A stretch of DNA of 64,000 nt, taken from assembly GCA_030762175.1 (NCBI GenBank), contig CM060840.1, positions 38,552,501 to 38,616,500 of the forward strand, given 5' to 3'. The position numbers and the translations under genes were made by a program. This document shows positions 27,468 through 39,292 of this stretch, piece by piece (position 1 is the first letter of the stretch; the number at the start of each line of letters is the position of its first letter). The DNA is from Metallyticus violacea. Lineage: Eukaryota; Arthropoda; Insecta; Mantodea; Metallyticidae. The notes under the pieces are model-generated. The model was not told the origin of the DNA. It made no database searches and worked only from the letters and a program-made list of their open reading frames with translations.

Positions 27468-30400
27468 GTTGTTGTTGTTGTTGTTGTTGAGCTTAAACCA
27501 CAAAATTAATGGTATAATATTAATTGTAGGAAGTATATGAACACTATAGATAAAGCTATCTTGTATGGGTATTCTTAAACACTTTTAAATATATCCATAT
27601 TTATGAACTGAGCCCCTGATATCATCTCTACATTCACTAAAACAGAGATAAATAACAGAAAGTTTCGATTTCACTTGTGTATTTAAGAGGAAGATGTTCA
27701 TATGTTTCGATAAGACAAAACACGTTACTGTTTAAAAACAAATACAATGCATTAAGTAAATGTATACAATCAACAATGTACAATATACAATCGAAAGGTT
27801 CTTCTATTTTCAGTGACTTTGAAATTTAGTTTAAATTTTATTGCAATTCATACAGTAACGCAAACGTTTTCTGAAGGTTATCAAAAAAAATCTTGCTTAC
27901 AAATATAATTCTCAAACACATATTAGATAATGTTACACAATATCGTCTTCAGGAAATGATTTTATTAAATATAAAGTACATGCTTTTTATAAATATAGTT
28001 TATATGCTGATTTAATTTCTACTTTTATTTTGAAACAAACGAGATAAAATTAAAAGCTAGAGCACTTTTTAAAATTTGCTTTTCAGGTATACCCGTACCC
28101 GTAATAGTCAAATTTACCTTATTCTCAGAAACTGCTTTTCTTACTTTATTTCATTGATATATACTGAATTTTGTTAAAAAAAATTAACATTGGTATTGCT
28201 AGAGTGGTTTTTAAATTTTGGGTTTCAGGTAAATTTATGATGGCCCAATTTCCCTGATTTTCCACACTATTTTTCTTATTTAGTTTAAATGGTGTATGTT
28301 AAGTTTATGGCGAAAAACAAGTATTAGTGTCCCTAGAGCGATTTTGGGTTTCACTCCCCCCCCCCCTCTTAGAAAAATAAAATCATTGAAATCAGATTAT
28401 TATTTTATTTCGTTGGCATATACCGAGTTTTCTTTATAAAAACTTTAAATTGCTGCCGTTAAAGAGATTTTTAATTTCGCTTTAACCCCCACTCTTTAAA
28501 ATTCTGTTTACAGATATACCCCCACTCCTAAGGGCCTGATTTCCCCGATTTTTAGAGCCTATTTTTCATATTTTGTTTAAATAGTATAAACCGAGTTTCG
28601 GTATGAATAATAATTGGTGCCTCTAGAGCGATTTAAATTTTGGTTTACAGGTAAACCTCCCTCCTAATAGTTTGATTTCGCTGATTTTCGGAAATATATT
28701 TATTAGTTTATTTTAATGACATAATCCGAGTTTCTTTAAGAATAAGGAACAAACAAACACTGCGACCGCTAGAGCAATTTTTAAATTTTTGCTTTACGTT
28801 AACCTCAATCCCCAAATGTTCAATTTTGCTGATTAATGAATTCGAATAATCCTTTGTTAATTGAAAGTTTTATGCCGAGTTTCGTTGAGGGGAAAAAAAT
28901 GCGGCCGCAAGAATGTTAACAAACACACTGACACAAAGCTTTTTATTGTCATTTTCGGTTTCTAGTAGGATTGATGGAGATTTGAAGAGAAAGTTCAAAA
29001 ATAGTATCATGGGTACCACCCCAATAGCTACATAGATTCCTTCGGAATTCGCTAAAAACTTGCAGATATTTGATTTCATATATTAAAACAATATTTTTAA
29101 ATAAGTTAGTAGGTTTATGCTACCACAACTCTAAGGAGTGGAAAGTGTTTTGTAGAGATTATAGGTTTTTTTATATTAACACAAAGTACGTGTATACAAG
29201 TGCTTTTATTATTTTCTGAAAGTTAATTAAAGTGATCTGAATATCGCCGGCGGTGAGAGATTCCACACCACGAAAAACCCGTCTGTATCTCAAAAATGCT
29301 GCTATATAAACTGCTTTAACTTCAACTCGGGCCTGGGAACTATATTTTATTTATGCATATTTTGAATACTGAATTTTTTATTTCCACACCAATCTTTCCT
29401 TCCCTTTCTTAAGCGGCCAATGCCGCCACGGGTTTCAGCCAAGATTTTTTCTGCTAAGTCTCTTAACATCCGATAAGAAAATTCTCTCAATATTCGTAAC
29501 TATAGGGTTGATCATTCAGTGTGTGATGTTACATGCAGCAGTTTGAGAGTAGACAACTTAGTAGAAATAGCTGTCAGATGCATTTAAGTTATGTCTGCAT
29601 GTGTAAGTTGGTAATGCATGTGCTATATTTACTACATCAACTGCTGTATCTCATTTGAAGATGAACACAGTTTATGTTTGTGATAGAATCTGTAGGATCC
29701 GTTTCTACTTTGTTGCAATAAGCACGAGCCATTCTTTCTTCCCATCTCAACTACAACTCCGCTCATTCATTCATCTAATAAGCGATTTTCAAACTGTGGT
29801 CCACGAAGCATTAGAGTACTGTTGACAGCACTTATTCAGAAACAAACATTACATTACCAAAAATGAGAGATGATACACATTTAAGATGTTTTGTAAGGTA
29901 AGGTAAAGTAAATTCGAATAAGTTGAAAGTGACGTATATTTCCGTGCTCTCTGTGTGTGAAAAATTCTTTTATACTTATTTGTCGACAAAACAGACACAG
30001 AAACCTTTGGAAAACGTAGAATCCAAACTCAGAATGAAAATTTATCTCATTAAGCCCTATATATCACGACTGGTAAGTTAAATGTAGCATCGCCCAATTC
30101 ATTCAGCAATTAAAATTAACAAGTAATGTTATTGTTATTTATTATTAATGTTCAATGTTTATACATTTATATATTTTAATTTAATATTATTGCCATGATT
30201 ATTATTATTATTGTTTAAGTACATATAATAAAAGGGAAAACATTGAAACAAATGTGTATCTATGATGAATATTGAATGCAAATTTGGAATGTTTAAACTT
30301 CAAGTTAAATCTTGTGGTCTGCGACTGAAAGTTAAAGTATGTCCGCTGTCGAGGATAGTTTGATAAAGGATGGAGTCACTCGAGAAAGTTATGATGCTTT

Positions 30401-33164
30401 AACTTGAGCTTGAAGCTCCATTTTCCTCAGTATTTTTGTAGTCTAAAGCCTGTAGGCGCGTCGCTATTTACAGTAATGTGTGAAAGATCAAATAAATTGT
30501 GTCATAGTCACTAATGTCACTACTCCAGTAAGAGTATAGGGTTGTATACCGCCTATCACCTCAATTGGAATGAACAGATGAATTTATATATGCTAGAAGT
30601 ATTTTTAGTTGATCCATTCACTTTAGAGATCAGGTCTGATGAGAATAATTTAAGTATAACTTGTCATATTTTCCTCCAGTCTCTGTCATCAGAAATGGGA
30701 AACGGGAACTAGCTTGTCAGTCAGAGAGAGAGTGTGACAACAATACAGTAGCATGAACTTCGGTGCTTAATTGTAGAATTATTGTTTTGTAAATGTTTAC
30801 GTATATAAACAACAAATATTTTATTTAATGCTTCTTATTTAAACACAAGTTATTATTATATAGCAAAACACATGCTATCAAATTATTTAATACCCACAGC
30901 TATAATTAATGTTACAATGCTTAACATATATCAGTACTAGAAATATTAAAAGCCTCTCTAGCGATATCAGTATTTGTTTTTTTTTTTACAAAATCTGTAT
31001 ATACCATTTAAATAAAAAAGAGAAGAAAATATTACATTATTTTGACTCGAGGAATTTCTTTCTATGTGTTTTTCTTATAATACCTATATTATATTTTAAG
31101 TGTATTCTTACAGTGAATTCAGCATTGTAAATTGTAATGACCTCTTACTGTAGTTTAATAACATTAATTCAAAGATAAAGAAATAACATCTTAAATAATG
31201 CTATAAAATTATTATTATTATTGTTATTATTATTATTATTAATCGAGCATTTGTTGGCAAACCTAAGGCTATACTGTAATTCGAATTTGCAATTCCAGGT
31301 TTCTCTGAACTAAATTTTGATATACTTTTTTGCATTTATATTTTATGGATAATGTATTTTTTTTTAAATATTTCTCCAGTTTTCGGCAATTTAAAATCCA
31401 CACGTGTAGCAAAGAGAACAAAATAAAATATTAAACATCCCTTACCCAAAATGAACATGTTCTGAAAATTAAGTCGTTGCTAAGCTTAGGCCAATTAAAC
31501 AAAATCTTCTGTAACAATGTTGATTCATTTACACTTTAGGTCACAAAACCATATTTTCCTTATCATGAACGTTATAGTTGCTTCTTAATCGAATTAAGAA
31601 TTTAATATGCCGCTAACAGTTTTTATGTAAACGAATCCACTGATAGTAGCCGATTATGGTTGCCGTTAAGCGGGCGATCACTTGCAAAGTCTTGAAAAAA
31701 GTCTTAAATTATTCATCTTGGAAAAGAATAAATTAAAGTAATCCGCCATGTCAACCATACCTTTTTTGGCGTCTCTGTAAAAATCAACTCATTACTCGCA
31801 ACAAGATTACAGTTTAATTTTTCATGAACGAAATTAAAAAAGTTTTCAAGCACCATTGAGTTATTAGTAAGAACGTGTAGCCTCCTAGGTTCCCCACTTT
31901 ACGTCCTGTGGTTTTACCTCTAGAATAAATTAAAAGAGAGATAGTACAGCAAACTCTCACGGGAAGAAATAAACTTTAAATTCATAAAGACATTATCTCC
32001 ACTGCCCAAAAGGAACCACATCGAGTGATGAATGGATTTTTACAGAAGTACCTGAAATTTTTGAGAAAAGAAGGCGAGAAGTTTCAACATCCTTTTTCCA
32101 AAACGAATATATAGGTATAATAGGAGCGGTTTCATTTCATAATTTATTTAACAAAATTGTATCCAGCAATTAACAGAGTGTTCCTCATAGCAAAACTTTA
32201 TTGGGTACAGTGAGCGTTCCAACGAATGATTTTATGAATGTTCAAGGAAAAAAATTTACTTTGGTGTTATAATTGTATTCATAAAAGTAATTTGTTTACT
32301 GAAACAAGTTAAGTACTCACTTGCAAACATATTCTCTACTGTAATTAGAATAGGTGGTTCCATGTAAATACTGTCCATAAAAATATCCATGCATTCAGGT
32401 TCCCTTTTATGTAGTACAAAGGTAGCAGCGTGAAATTTTGCTAAGGTCTTCATCGCTAGCCTGCAATGAGCAAAATCTAGCCCTTTACGTCTTTCAGCAA
32501 CGGAGAATCCTGAAGCGCTCAAATCCTCCATCACCAGGCATGCCGAATTTGTATAAAAGCACCGTGGTCCAAATTCTTCAATTTCACCTGTTAAATAAAG
32601 TGAACGACTGAAATAATACAGAGAATTTTACAGAAAATGTTCTGGGTGACTGAAAATTTGAAAGCCAAAAACTAACTGTCAAACACATGGTATTTACTTA
32701 TAGCAAAAATTATAAGATTGAAATTCGGCATCAGAAAATGTATATATTAACTTTCTGTGTTTCAGTTTTATTTGATCTGAAAAACTTGTTCCATGCTGTA
32801 TAAACATACCCGTTATAGCTTCCGCCAGAATGGATGTTAGTTTCGGTAATACGACATTATACATTCTTATCTCCCGAGGAAATGCTGTAGATTCTCGTAT
32901 GAGTTTTGCAGTTTCTCCTTCGGTAAGGATACTTTTTACAATAAAGGAACAGTGTGTAGATGGATTTCCTTCGAGTTCAACTTTTACTCTGTGCATTTTG
33001 CTGGTGTAATTATCTCCTTTTCCACATGCAGCGCTGATATCTAGTTTCTTTACTCTGAGAGAACAATCCGTGTACCCTTCCTGCAATGCTTTCTCGAAGA
33101 AGGACTTATCCAGAATTGGTGGAAATGACTGATTTTCATCTTCAGACGGAGCTACGGGTGCCAT
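23825..33164 (-). CDS. EcKinase/CHK-like (ecdysteroid kinase-like) protein, four coding exons
   Basis: Whole gene model: join of 33164-32810, 32587-32321, 27141-26813 and 24109-23825 on the minus strand, 1236 nt, 411 residues, no internal stop. Visible motifs: glycine-rich segment around residues 48-59 (GKGDNYTSKMHR), likely ATP-site Lys77 (FIVKS) and Glu98 (FPREIRMY), LVMEDL at 136-141, LAKFHAA at 167-173, catalytic loop HGDLWVNN at 258-265 and metal-binding DFQ at 282-284, then YHETL at 319-323. This order and length fit the ecdysteroid kinase-like family (Pfam EcKinase, PF02958; SMART CHK). Known members phosphorylate ecdysteroids (silkworm ecdysteroid 22-kinase) and others are implicated in detoxification; the substrate here cannot be told. 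No signal peptide or membrane segment is seen, so it is probably cytosolic. Introns have GTATGT, GTGAGT and GTAAAT donors and CAG, CAG and TAG acceptors, in phases 1, 1 and 0. No paralogue is visible in the window, although the family is often clustered. Confidence 0.93.
26151..26186. repeat. (CT)n microsatellite in intron 3
   Basis: CT repeat with one interruption near the start. Confidence 0.95.
26620..26660. repeat. (GAAA)n microsatellite in intron 3
   Basis: Tetranucleotide GAAA repeat, slightly imperfect at both ends. Confidence 0.95.
26813..27141 (-). CDS. EcKinase-like gene, coding exon 3 (residues 208-317), catalytic core
   Basis: Starts after a TTATTCCAG acceptor; the split codon gives Asn208, then SVRAVAKEIETW. 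It holds the catalytic loop HGDLWVNN (His258, Asp260) and DFQ (Asp282), then SPAIDLQYFLNTSP, typical of the family C-lobe. It ends KLIQ|GTAAAT in phase 0. It lies 5.2 kb from exon 2; the join needs no extra exon because the family normally has no long insertion between these segments, though a tiny missed exon cannot be fully excluded. Confidence 0.9.
27421..27489. repeat. (TTA)n then (TTG)n microsatellite in intron 2
   Basis: Compound triplet repeat about 280 bp upstream of coding exon 3 in gene orientation. Confidence 0.97.
28055..28880. repeat. Diverged tandem array, period about 140 bp, six units
   Basis: Six degenerate units are aligned by a CTAGAGCGATTTTTAAATTT-like motif near 28059, 28199, 28334, 28458, 28623 and 28769. 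Spacings are about 124-165 bp. Each unit also carries a TTTACAGGTAAACC-like segment, a CCTGATTTCGCTGATTTTC-like segment and an ACCGAGTTTCTTTA-like segment. It lies in intron 2 of the EcKinase-like gene. Confidence 0.75.
31209..31241. repeat. (ATT)n microsatellite in intron 2
   Basis: ATT units with one GTT interruption. Confidence 0.9.
32321..32587 (-). CDS. EcKinase-like gene, coding exon 2 (residues 119-207)
   Basis: Begins after a TTTAACAG acceptor with GTGAAATTGAAG; joined to exon 1 it restores codon 119 (Gly) and reads EIEEFGPRCFYTNS, then LVMEDLSASGF and LAKFHAATF, all hallmarks of the EcKinase family. It ends at A|GTGAGT in phase 1. The exon starts 53 bases before the first in-frame start-like codon, so a simple open-frame call would miss its 5' part. 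Confidence 0.9.
32588..32809 (-). other. Intron 1 of the EcKinase-like gene (222 bp)
   Basis: Bounded by GTATGT and TTTAACAG. It is AT-rich and contains the read-through of exon 1. No repeat was recognised. Confidence 0.85.
32810..33164 (-). CDS. EcKinase-like gene, coding exon 1 (residues 1-118 plus first base of 119)
   Basis: Starts at the first ATG of the open frame (MAPVAPSEDE) and ends at a G|GTATGT donor. Frame continues into intron 1, so the exon end rests on the donor and on the phase match with exon 2. It holds the N-lobe: the GKGDNYTSKMHRV glycine-rich segment, the FIVKS lysine and FPREIRMY. A pyrimidine-rich acceptor ending TTTTTCAG lies at 33168-33167, two bases before the ATG, which suggests an upstream non-coding exon. 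Confidence 0.9.
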
Positions 33165-33166
33165 GA

Positions 33167-33168
33167 CT
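33167..33168 (-). promoter_or_regulatory. Candidate 3' splice site just before the EcKinase-like start codon
   Basis: The minus strand reads TTCTTTTTCAG directly followed by TCATGG. A pyrimidine tract plus AG two bases before the ATG suggests that the coding exon begins at 33166 and that the 5' UTR is split by an intron. The upstream exon and promoter were not located. Confidence 0.45.
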
Positions 33169-33605
33169 GAAAAAGAATTGTTAATAATATTATTTTGTGC
33201 AATTTTAGGACTTAGCTGTGTACAGTATGTTTAACACTAGTGGTATGCATTAAAAAGATTTGAAAATTACGAAAATATGTATAAACTATAAATGTTTAGC
33301 CTGTAGTTGACATTTGATATTGAAAATGTGTTAGACTCTTTTCATATATATTTGTTCGTTGAAAAAGTGTGGCAAACATTTAAGAATGCTTCTTAGCATC
33401 GCTTATTGAGTTTTACCATCGATGGTTAAATTAAAATTGAAATTGTGAATGAAGGTGCATAATTTTTGGAAAATAATCATTGTTTCCTGTATCGTAAGAG
33501 CAGCATGACGTCAAACATTGTCATGCTTGTAGCATTATGGCTGTGAGTTGAACGCGTCGATGCGTTTTGTGAATCTTATGCAAGGTACTGGAAAATGTAG
33601 TGTTA

Positions 33606-33960
33606 GTGATAGAGCTTCAAAACCGAGCGAAGTCGCTCAGGCTGTAACGTTTGAGACTCGCATTCTGGAGGTCCCGTGTTCAATTTACGTTAGGCCAGCC
33701 ATTCTGACCTTCGTTCTTATAGTGGCTTCCTCATATGGCTGTGCGAATGCTGAGATAGATGTTTACATTTCACGAAATTTCTCCTCTCCCATTTCATATC
33801 ATTTCATTGTTTGTTCAATTAAGAGTAAAGTGCCTGTAGAAGGTGTGCTGACGCGGTGTGACGGTGGCTTACGCTTTAGAAAGGTTTCTTCCCGGCCAGC
33901 CGATGTCTTTCTCATCACTTCACTTTCTCGTAGGTGAAGGGCGAAGGTACAAGAAGCAAG
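33606..33960 (+). mobile_element. tRNA-derived SINE-like element, family C
   Basis: The plus strand has GCGAAGTCGCTCAGGCTGTA (box A-like), GAGACTCGCATTCTGGAGG and GTCCCGTGTTCAATTTACG (degraded box B), then GGCCAGCCATTCTGACC. This layout is that of a tRNA-headed SINE. The open frame of 129 codons through it is judged incidental. It lies about 440 bp upstream of the EcKinase-like ATG, in opposite orientation. The 3' boundary is uncertain. Confidence 0.55.
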
Positions 33961-36534
33961 ATTCAAGTATCTCCATCCTAAGCTTCCATAGCCTCCACAG
34001 AATTAATTTTTCATTTGAAAAATTGATAAAATAAAAATAACAAGGAAAAAACGTCTTTTCTGTACATTTTTTGAACTTTGACTAAGGTGGTGGTAATATT
34101 TCTTTCTTTTTTTGGATAACTTTTCTGCAGCTGAGAGATGAACTTTCATTAGGTACATCGTTTATATTCACAAGAGTTCGTTTTTATGTCACCAATTTTT
34201 TATTCTATTTGTTGTAAGTTGTCACGTTAATTTCGAGCAATTTCAAACACATAAAAACGCTGCCACTCTTAGTTCATAATTACCTGGACAGAGAATAATT
34301 ATTATGTTTTTGCTTGGAATGTATGCGTGTTTCTAGGTATAGGCTAGCAATGCGGCCTCGCCGATGGCACAACACAAGTATTATAACTTTCAATTGTTTG
34401 CAGTAGCGTCATAGGTAATCTGATCCATGTCTTTTCTGCACTGTATTCAAGGTAAAGGCTATTTGAGCCAATGATGTCATTGCTGTTTACTGTGGCGGCC
34501 TAGTTTAGCTGATCTGGATTACATACGAGGTGTTTTATTCACCAGCTAAATATAGGTTTACATTTGATCCACGAAGAGGGGAGTTTGAGAGAGCGGGAAT
34601 GAGAGAAATTTAAACCCGGACTTAATCAAAATCGTTGACTGCATTCTGAAATGTATTTGCTAACTTTTTATGGTACAATTGCTATTATTTGCTCCATTTG
34701 GATCTGCTATATATTATATATTTTATATTATGGCAATATAAATATCCTACGTTATTAAAATTGCATTAAGACAGGTACTGTTGTAAGGTTATTTTCCACA
34801 ATTCTCTGCATTTAACAGTACATTGTAATATAAGTGTTGAAAGGCACATATCTAAGTGTGATTAGTTGCAACCCGAGGTTTACCGAGGATTGCATTTCAC
34901 GTAAGGATTGCAATGAACCTTTCAACAAGTATGTTAAATATTATGTTTAATACTACAATATCGTAATATACTCATTTTAATTTATTATAGTTTATTTTAA
35001 TTTGGAAATTTTAAAAATAACGAACACTCGACCTATCGAATCGATTAGTATTCATTCATATGTTTATAAAGTTACGCGTTAGTGTTTTGTTAATTATTGT
35101 TGATTTTATTGAAATATTTAGTAGCTCGATGATATGAAAGTTAATTGAAAATTATAATGGAATTTGAGGAAAGTGATAAAGATTTTGAAGAAAGTCTACC
35201 CTAAGTGTTGAAGTGGTGAGTAATATAAGGATTGATTTGCTGCCTGGGAAATCTAAAAAAGGTATGAGCGAGAACGTGATTTATTCACAGCTTGGTGCAA
35301 AAAGAAAAAGCCAGGGCAACAGTGAAAATGTTATGGTGACGTATTTCCTGGAAAAATCAAAGGTAATGAAATCTTCAACATTTATTCCATGTAAGTTGCA
35401 TTGCATGAATAATTTCGTACATTTATTCTATTAAATTGTGTAACATAGCAAGACTGCCACTTTCAGTTATAATTTATTAAATAAATAGTGACTGGAAGTT
35501 GTTCCGTAAAGTAGTGGTGCCAAGTTACTTTGCTGTACTAAACTTCAATTGCTTTATTCCAGTGCGTAGACTGCTATCAGCTTTAAAATTAGGTGGTCAT
35601 TAGTTACATTACGATACGGTTGTATAAAATGTTTTTCATCCTATTGTTTAAGAGAATTAGGCGTAAATCCGTTTAATAAATAAAATTGATTTAAGTTTTG
35701 AATCACTGTTTTATTCCACGAATGTCTGTCATTTAAATGCCAAGACACCAAACTACACCTTTCAGGGGAGGGATTTTGGCTTTTAGATACATTAATTTAA
35801 AAGGGAGCAACTAAAATTGAAAGAATAATAAACAGTAGTATAGAATAGAAAATGAAACGAATTAATTCATAAATTAAAGAAGAATTATATAAACTGAAAA
35901 TTTATTATTAAATAGTTGTTACTGAAACCAAAATAACTGCTAATGTTAATATAAATGGAGAGGTTTTCAATTTTTTCCATTTGTAATAAAACATTTCACC
36001 TGAAAATGTTGCTAAGGTTGAAAATAATAACTTGTCTTTGGTATATTGAAATTTATGTTTAATATATTTATTTTCGTCATGCTGGTCAAAATGATTGACA
36101 TTGCCACGTCACTTCAACAGTCATACACTTTTGATATCAATAAATTGTAGTTTAAAATTATTCTTCTTATACTGAAGGACTCCCTGAAAGATTAGTGTCA
36201 GTACCGGAATCGAAAATATTACAAACACGAAAAGAGGAGATGGAATGAAGATAAATAATGAAATGGAAGGCGAATCCATAGGCAGAAATTCTAAACAGTC
36301 ATTTTCTCTTTCTGAGAATGAACTAAGGAAAACCACGGTGTCTCAGTCAGATTAGCCGAATGCAAGATTTGTATGTATAGATAGGAAGGTAATCATAGAC
36401 CGTAGGTGGGTGGATTGCTTTTGTTTGTTAAGCGGAAGGTGTTAACATGTATGCTCGTAAGACTTATGCGAGAGTTGTGCACTTATAAACCTACCTCAAT
36501 AAGAATCCATTTTAATTACTATTAGATCAATTTA
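33961..36534. other. DNA upstream of the EcKinase-like gene, no gene recognised
   Basis: Probably includes the gene's promoter and non-coding first exon, which I could not pinpoint. Short frames only (up to 73 codons near 35213). Confidence 0.5.
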
Positions 36535-37101
<567 letters not shown>

Positions 37102-37433
37102 ACGTAGGATCTCTCAATACGAGTTCTAAATAAGGCTGCCACCTTTTGAAGTCAAATATCTGGACAGCTGTGACTATATATTTTTTTGGGTGAGGAGTTA
37201 AATGTTTTATTAAGGATACTTAAAAGTAAATTTATTTTTAATTTTGTGCTGCTGTCTTTTGAAAATATAGAAAACTAATACCCTACGTTAAATATTATTT
37301 TCCTAAGGAAGAAATTAGAATAACAACAATTTTGCCATCAAATTGCAAAAATCTCATGTCTTGCATCTCCCCATGCATATTTAACTGTGAATATCACTAT
37401 ACTCTGAACATTATCAACCCAGATGAATATACT

Positions 37434-39292
37434 TCAAGAAACTTCATGATTTGTTTGCTCAAATGGCGTCATAATTAAGCAAACCAGAAAATGTGGATCT
37501 TCATCATTAATCCCTACCATGTCTTCAATTAAAATCTGGACAGTTTTAGCATCATATCGTACTTGGCGACATCCACTACAATTGCCATTCCCTATGTTAT
37601 CCAAGAACAAGAACGTAGCCATACAGGATTTATCTAACTGGAAAAGTAACCTACATAATACACTCAACTAAAAATGTGAGAAGAATTTAGTTAAATCTGA
37701 CATCTGTATTTCACCAAATCGCATAAATTCATTACATTATTGCAAGTTATGATAATAGAATTACAATTAACATCACATATATGATATAAATGCTTTGCAA
37801 GGTCTCCAACTGGTTCTTTCGAGAGGGAAGAGATGTGAAACCAGTACTGCAGTACAGATATCTGCTTTTTTCCGATTTTGTATTCACGCTTTAGTTTAAT
37901 TGCTATGTAGATGGGGGAACCCAAAGTACCAGTCATGTTACAGCTTCCAAGTAGCGAATAATTAACCGCCACGTTTTCCCGGTCAATAATATTAAATCAA
38001 CAAACACTTCAACTATGTAAAGAATATGTATGACACAATATGCAGACGTTGGATATCAGGAATAAAATCTGGACAGTCCAGACAAAATCTGTATGGGCCA
38101 ATCCGCTTGTTGGTTCAGAAATTAACTTGCAAACTAATAATAAAGTGCATTTTATTAATAATATACAACACTAGCCGAATAAGAAAGGAAATAATTTATA
38201 ATTCAGGAAATTGGTTTTAACAAAAGTTCAATAACGATACTTTTTTCATTAGAACATACGAACAAAACTCAACAATTTCAACTTTATGAATTAATTTATC
38301 GAATAATGAATACTTTAAAAATATTGCATTGGAATTCATTTTTTGCTGTACAATTGTTGGAGAAATGAGATAGAAACAAAGAAAAAAGGTTTTGTTTTTA
38401 CCTGAATGCTTTATCCTATTAAACTGAGGGTAAAAATACAAATATTATCTAAAACGAAAGGGGATAATGTGAACATGTACAACATATTAGATGATTTAAC
38501 ATTTTTTATATTACTTGCCAAAAAAATTGCATGGTATTTACTCTTAAATAAGAAATATAGTTTTGTAAGTTACTACCTGCTATAAAGCTCGTTTTCACTT
38601 TCTGTCGTACACAGACTAACTAACAACTGGAGTCCTGACATGCAAAAGTCAGCGTTTATATGTGCAGAAAAGAGTAACACATCATTAACTGTTACGTATC
38701 TTCTGTAAAAGCATGTTTTAGTCAATACCTTAATCATAGTGATTAACATTTCCGTAAACAAAGCACGCAGCATGCAGAGGGTTATATAATTGCTGTCAAG
38801 GTCAAATGACATTACCTTTGCGTGAAATGACACAGCTTTACTGAAGTTCACATAAACACATTTGTAAATAACTAAACATGCAGATTTGTATGATTATATA
38901 AGGCTCTTGCGAAAATGCTTTTAAATAAAGTCATTTTAGATAAACGTGGTTTGTACTTTGATGTTGCTTTTGTAAATTGCAATGACAGTACCGCTGTTTT
39001 CAAAGTTATCGAAATCATCAATGCTAACTGTCAAATACATAACATTTCATTAGAAAAGCTCTCTCAAATTACTAAGCTTTCATTAATCTCAGTGTTCTTT
39101 ACAAAACGTTTCTATCTTTCTAATCTTATTAAAGTTAAGTGCTCACAAAAGTTACAAGAAAGGTATTCCGAACCGCGTGTTATTGAGGAAGGAAAGTTAT
39201 ATGAAATAGATGAACCACTGAAATCAGCGCATGAAAATCTCTCCATTGGCTTAGTCAGGAAATTGACGTTTCAAATTCACAGCATGAAATGA
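37434..39292. other. Cluster of moderate open frames, unrecognised
   Basis: Minus-strand frames at 37434-37667, 37691-37972 and 38573-38851 and a plus-strand frame of 125 codons at 38915-39292 lie close together. The first has an acceptor-like TTACTTTTCCAG at 37646-37657. I could not join them into one sensible protein and recognise no domain. A gene, a decayed gene or chance are all possible. Confidence 0.2.

Larger units (their letters stand above)
27142..32320 (-). other. Intron 2 of the EcKinase-like gene (about 5.2 kb)
   Basis: Bounded by GTGAGT and TTCCAG. It holds a (TTA)n/(TTG)n microsatellite near exon 3, the diverged tandem array at 28055-28880, and a small (ATT)n tract at 31209-31241. 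The rest is AT-rich sequence with no exon-like segment that I could recognise. Confidence 0.8.

Noticed and set aside
28055..28880. CRISPR-like array
   Set aside because: Units are about 140 bp, strongly diverged and lie in a eukaryotic intron; there are no short identical repeats with unique spacers anywhere in the window.
33548..33937. Plus-strand frame of 129 codons upstream of the kinase
   Set aside because: It runs through a tRNA-headed SINE-like element, with box A- and box B-like segments inside the frame.
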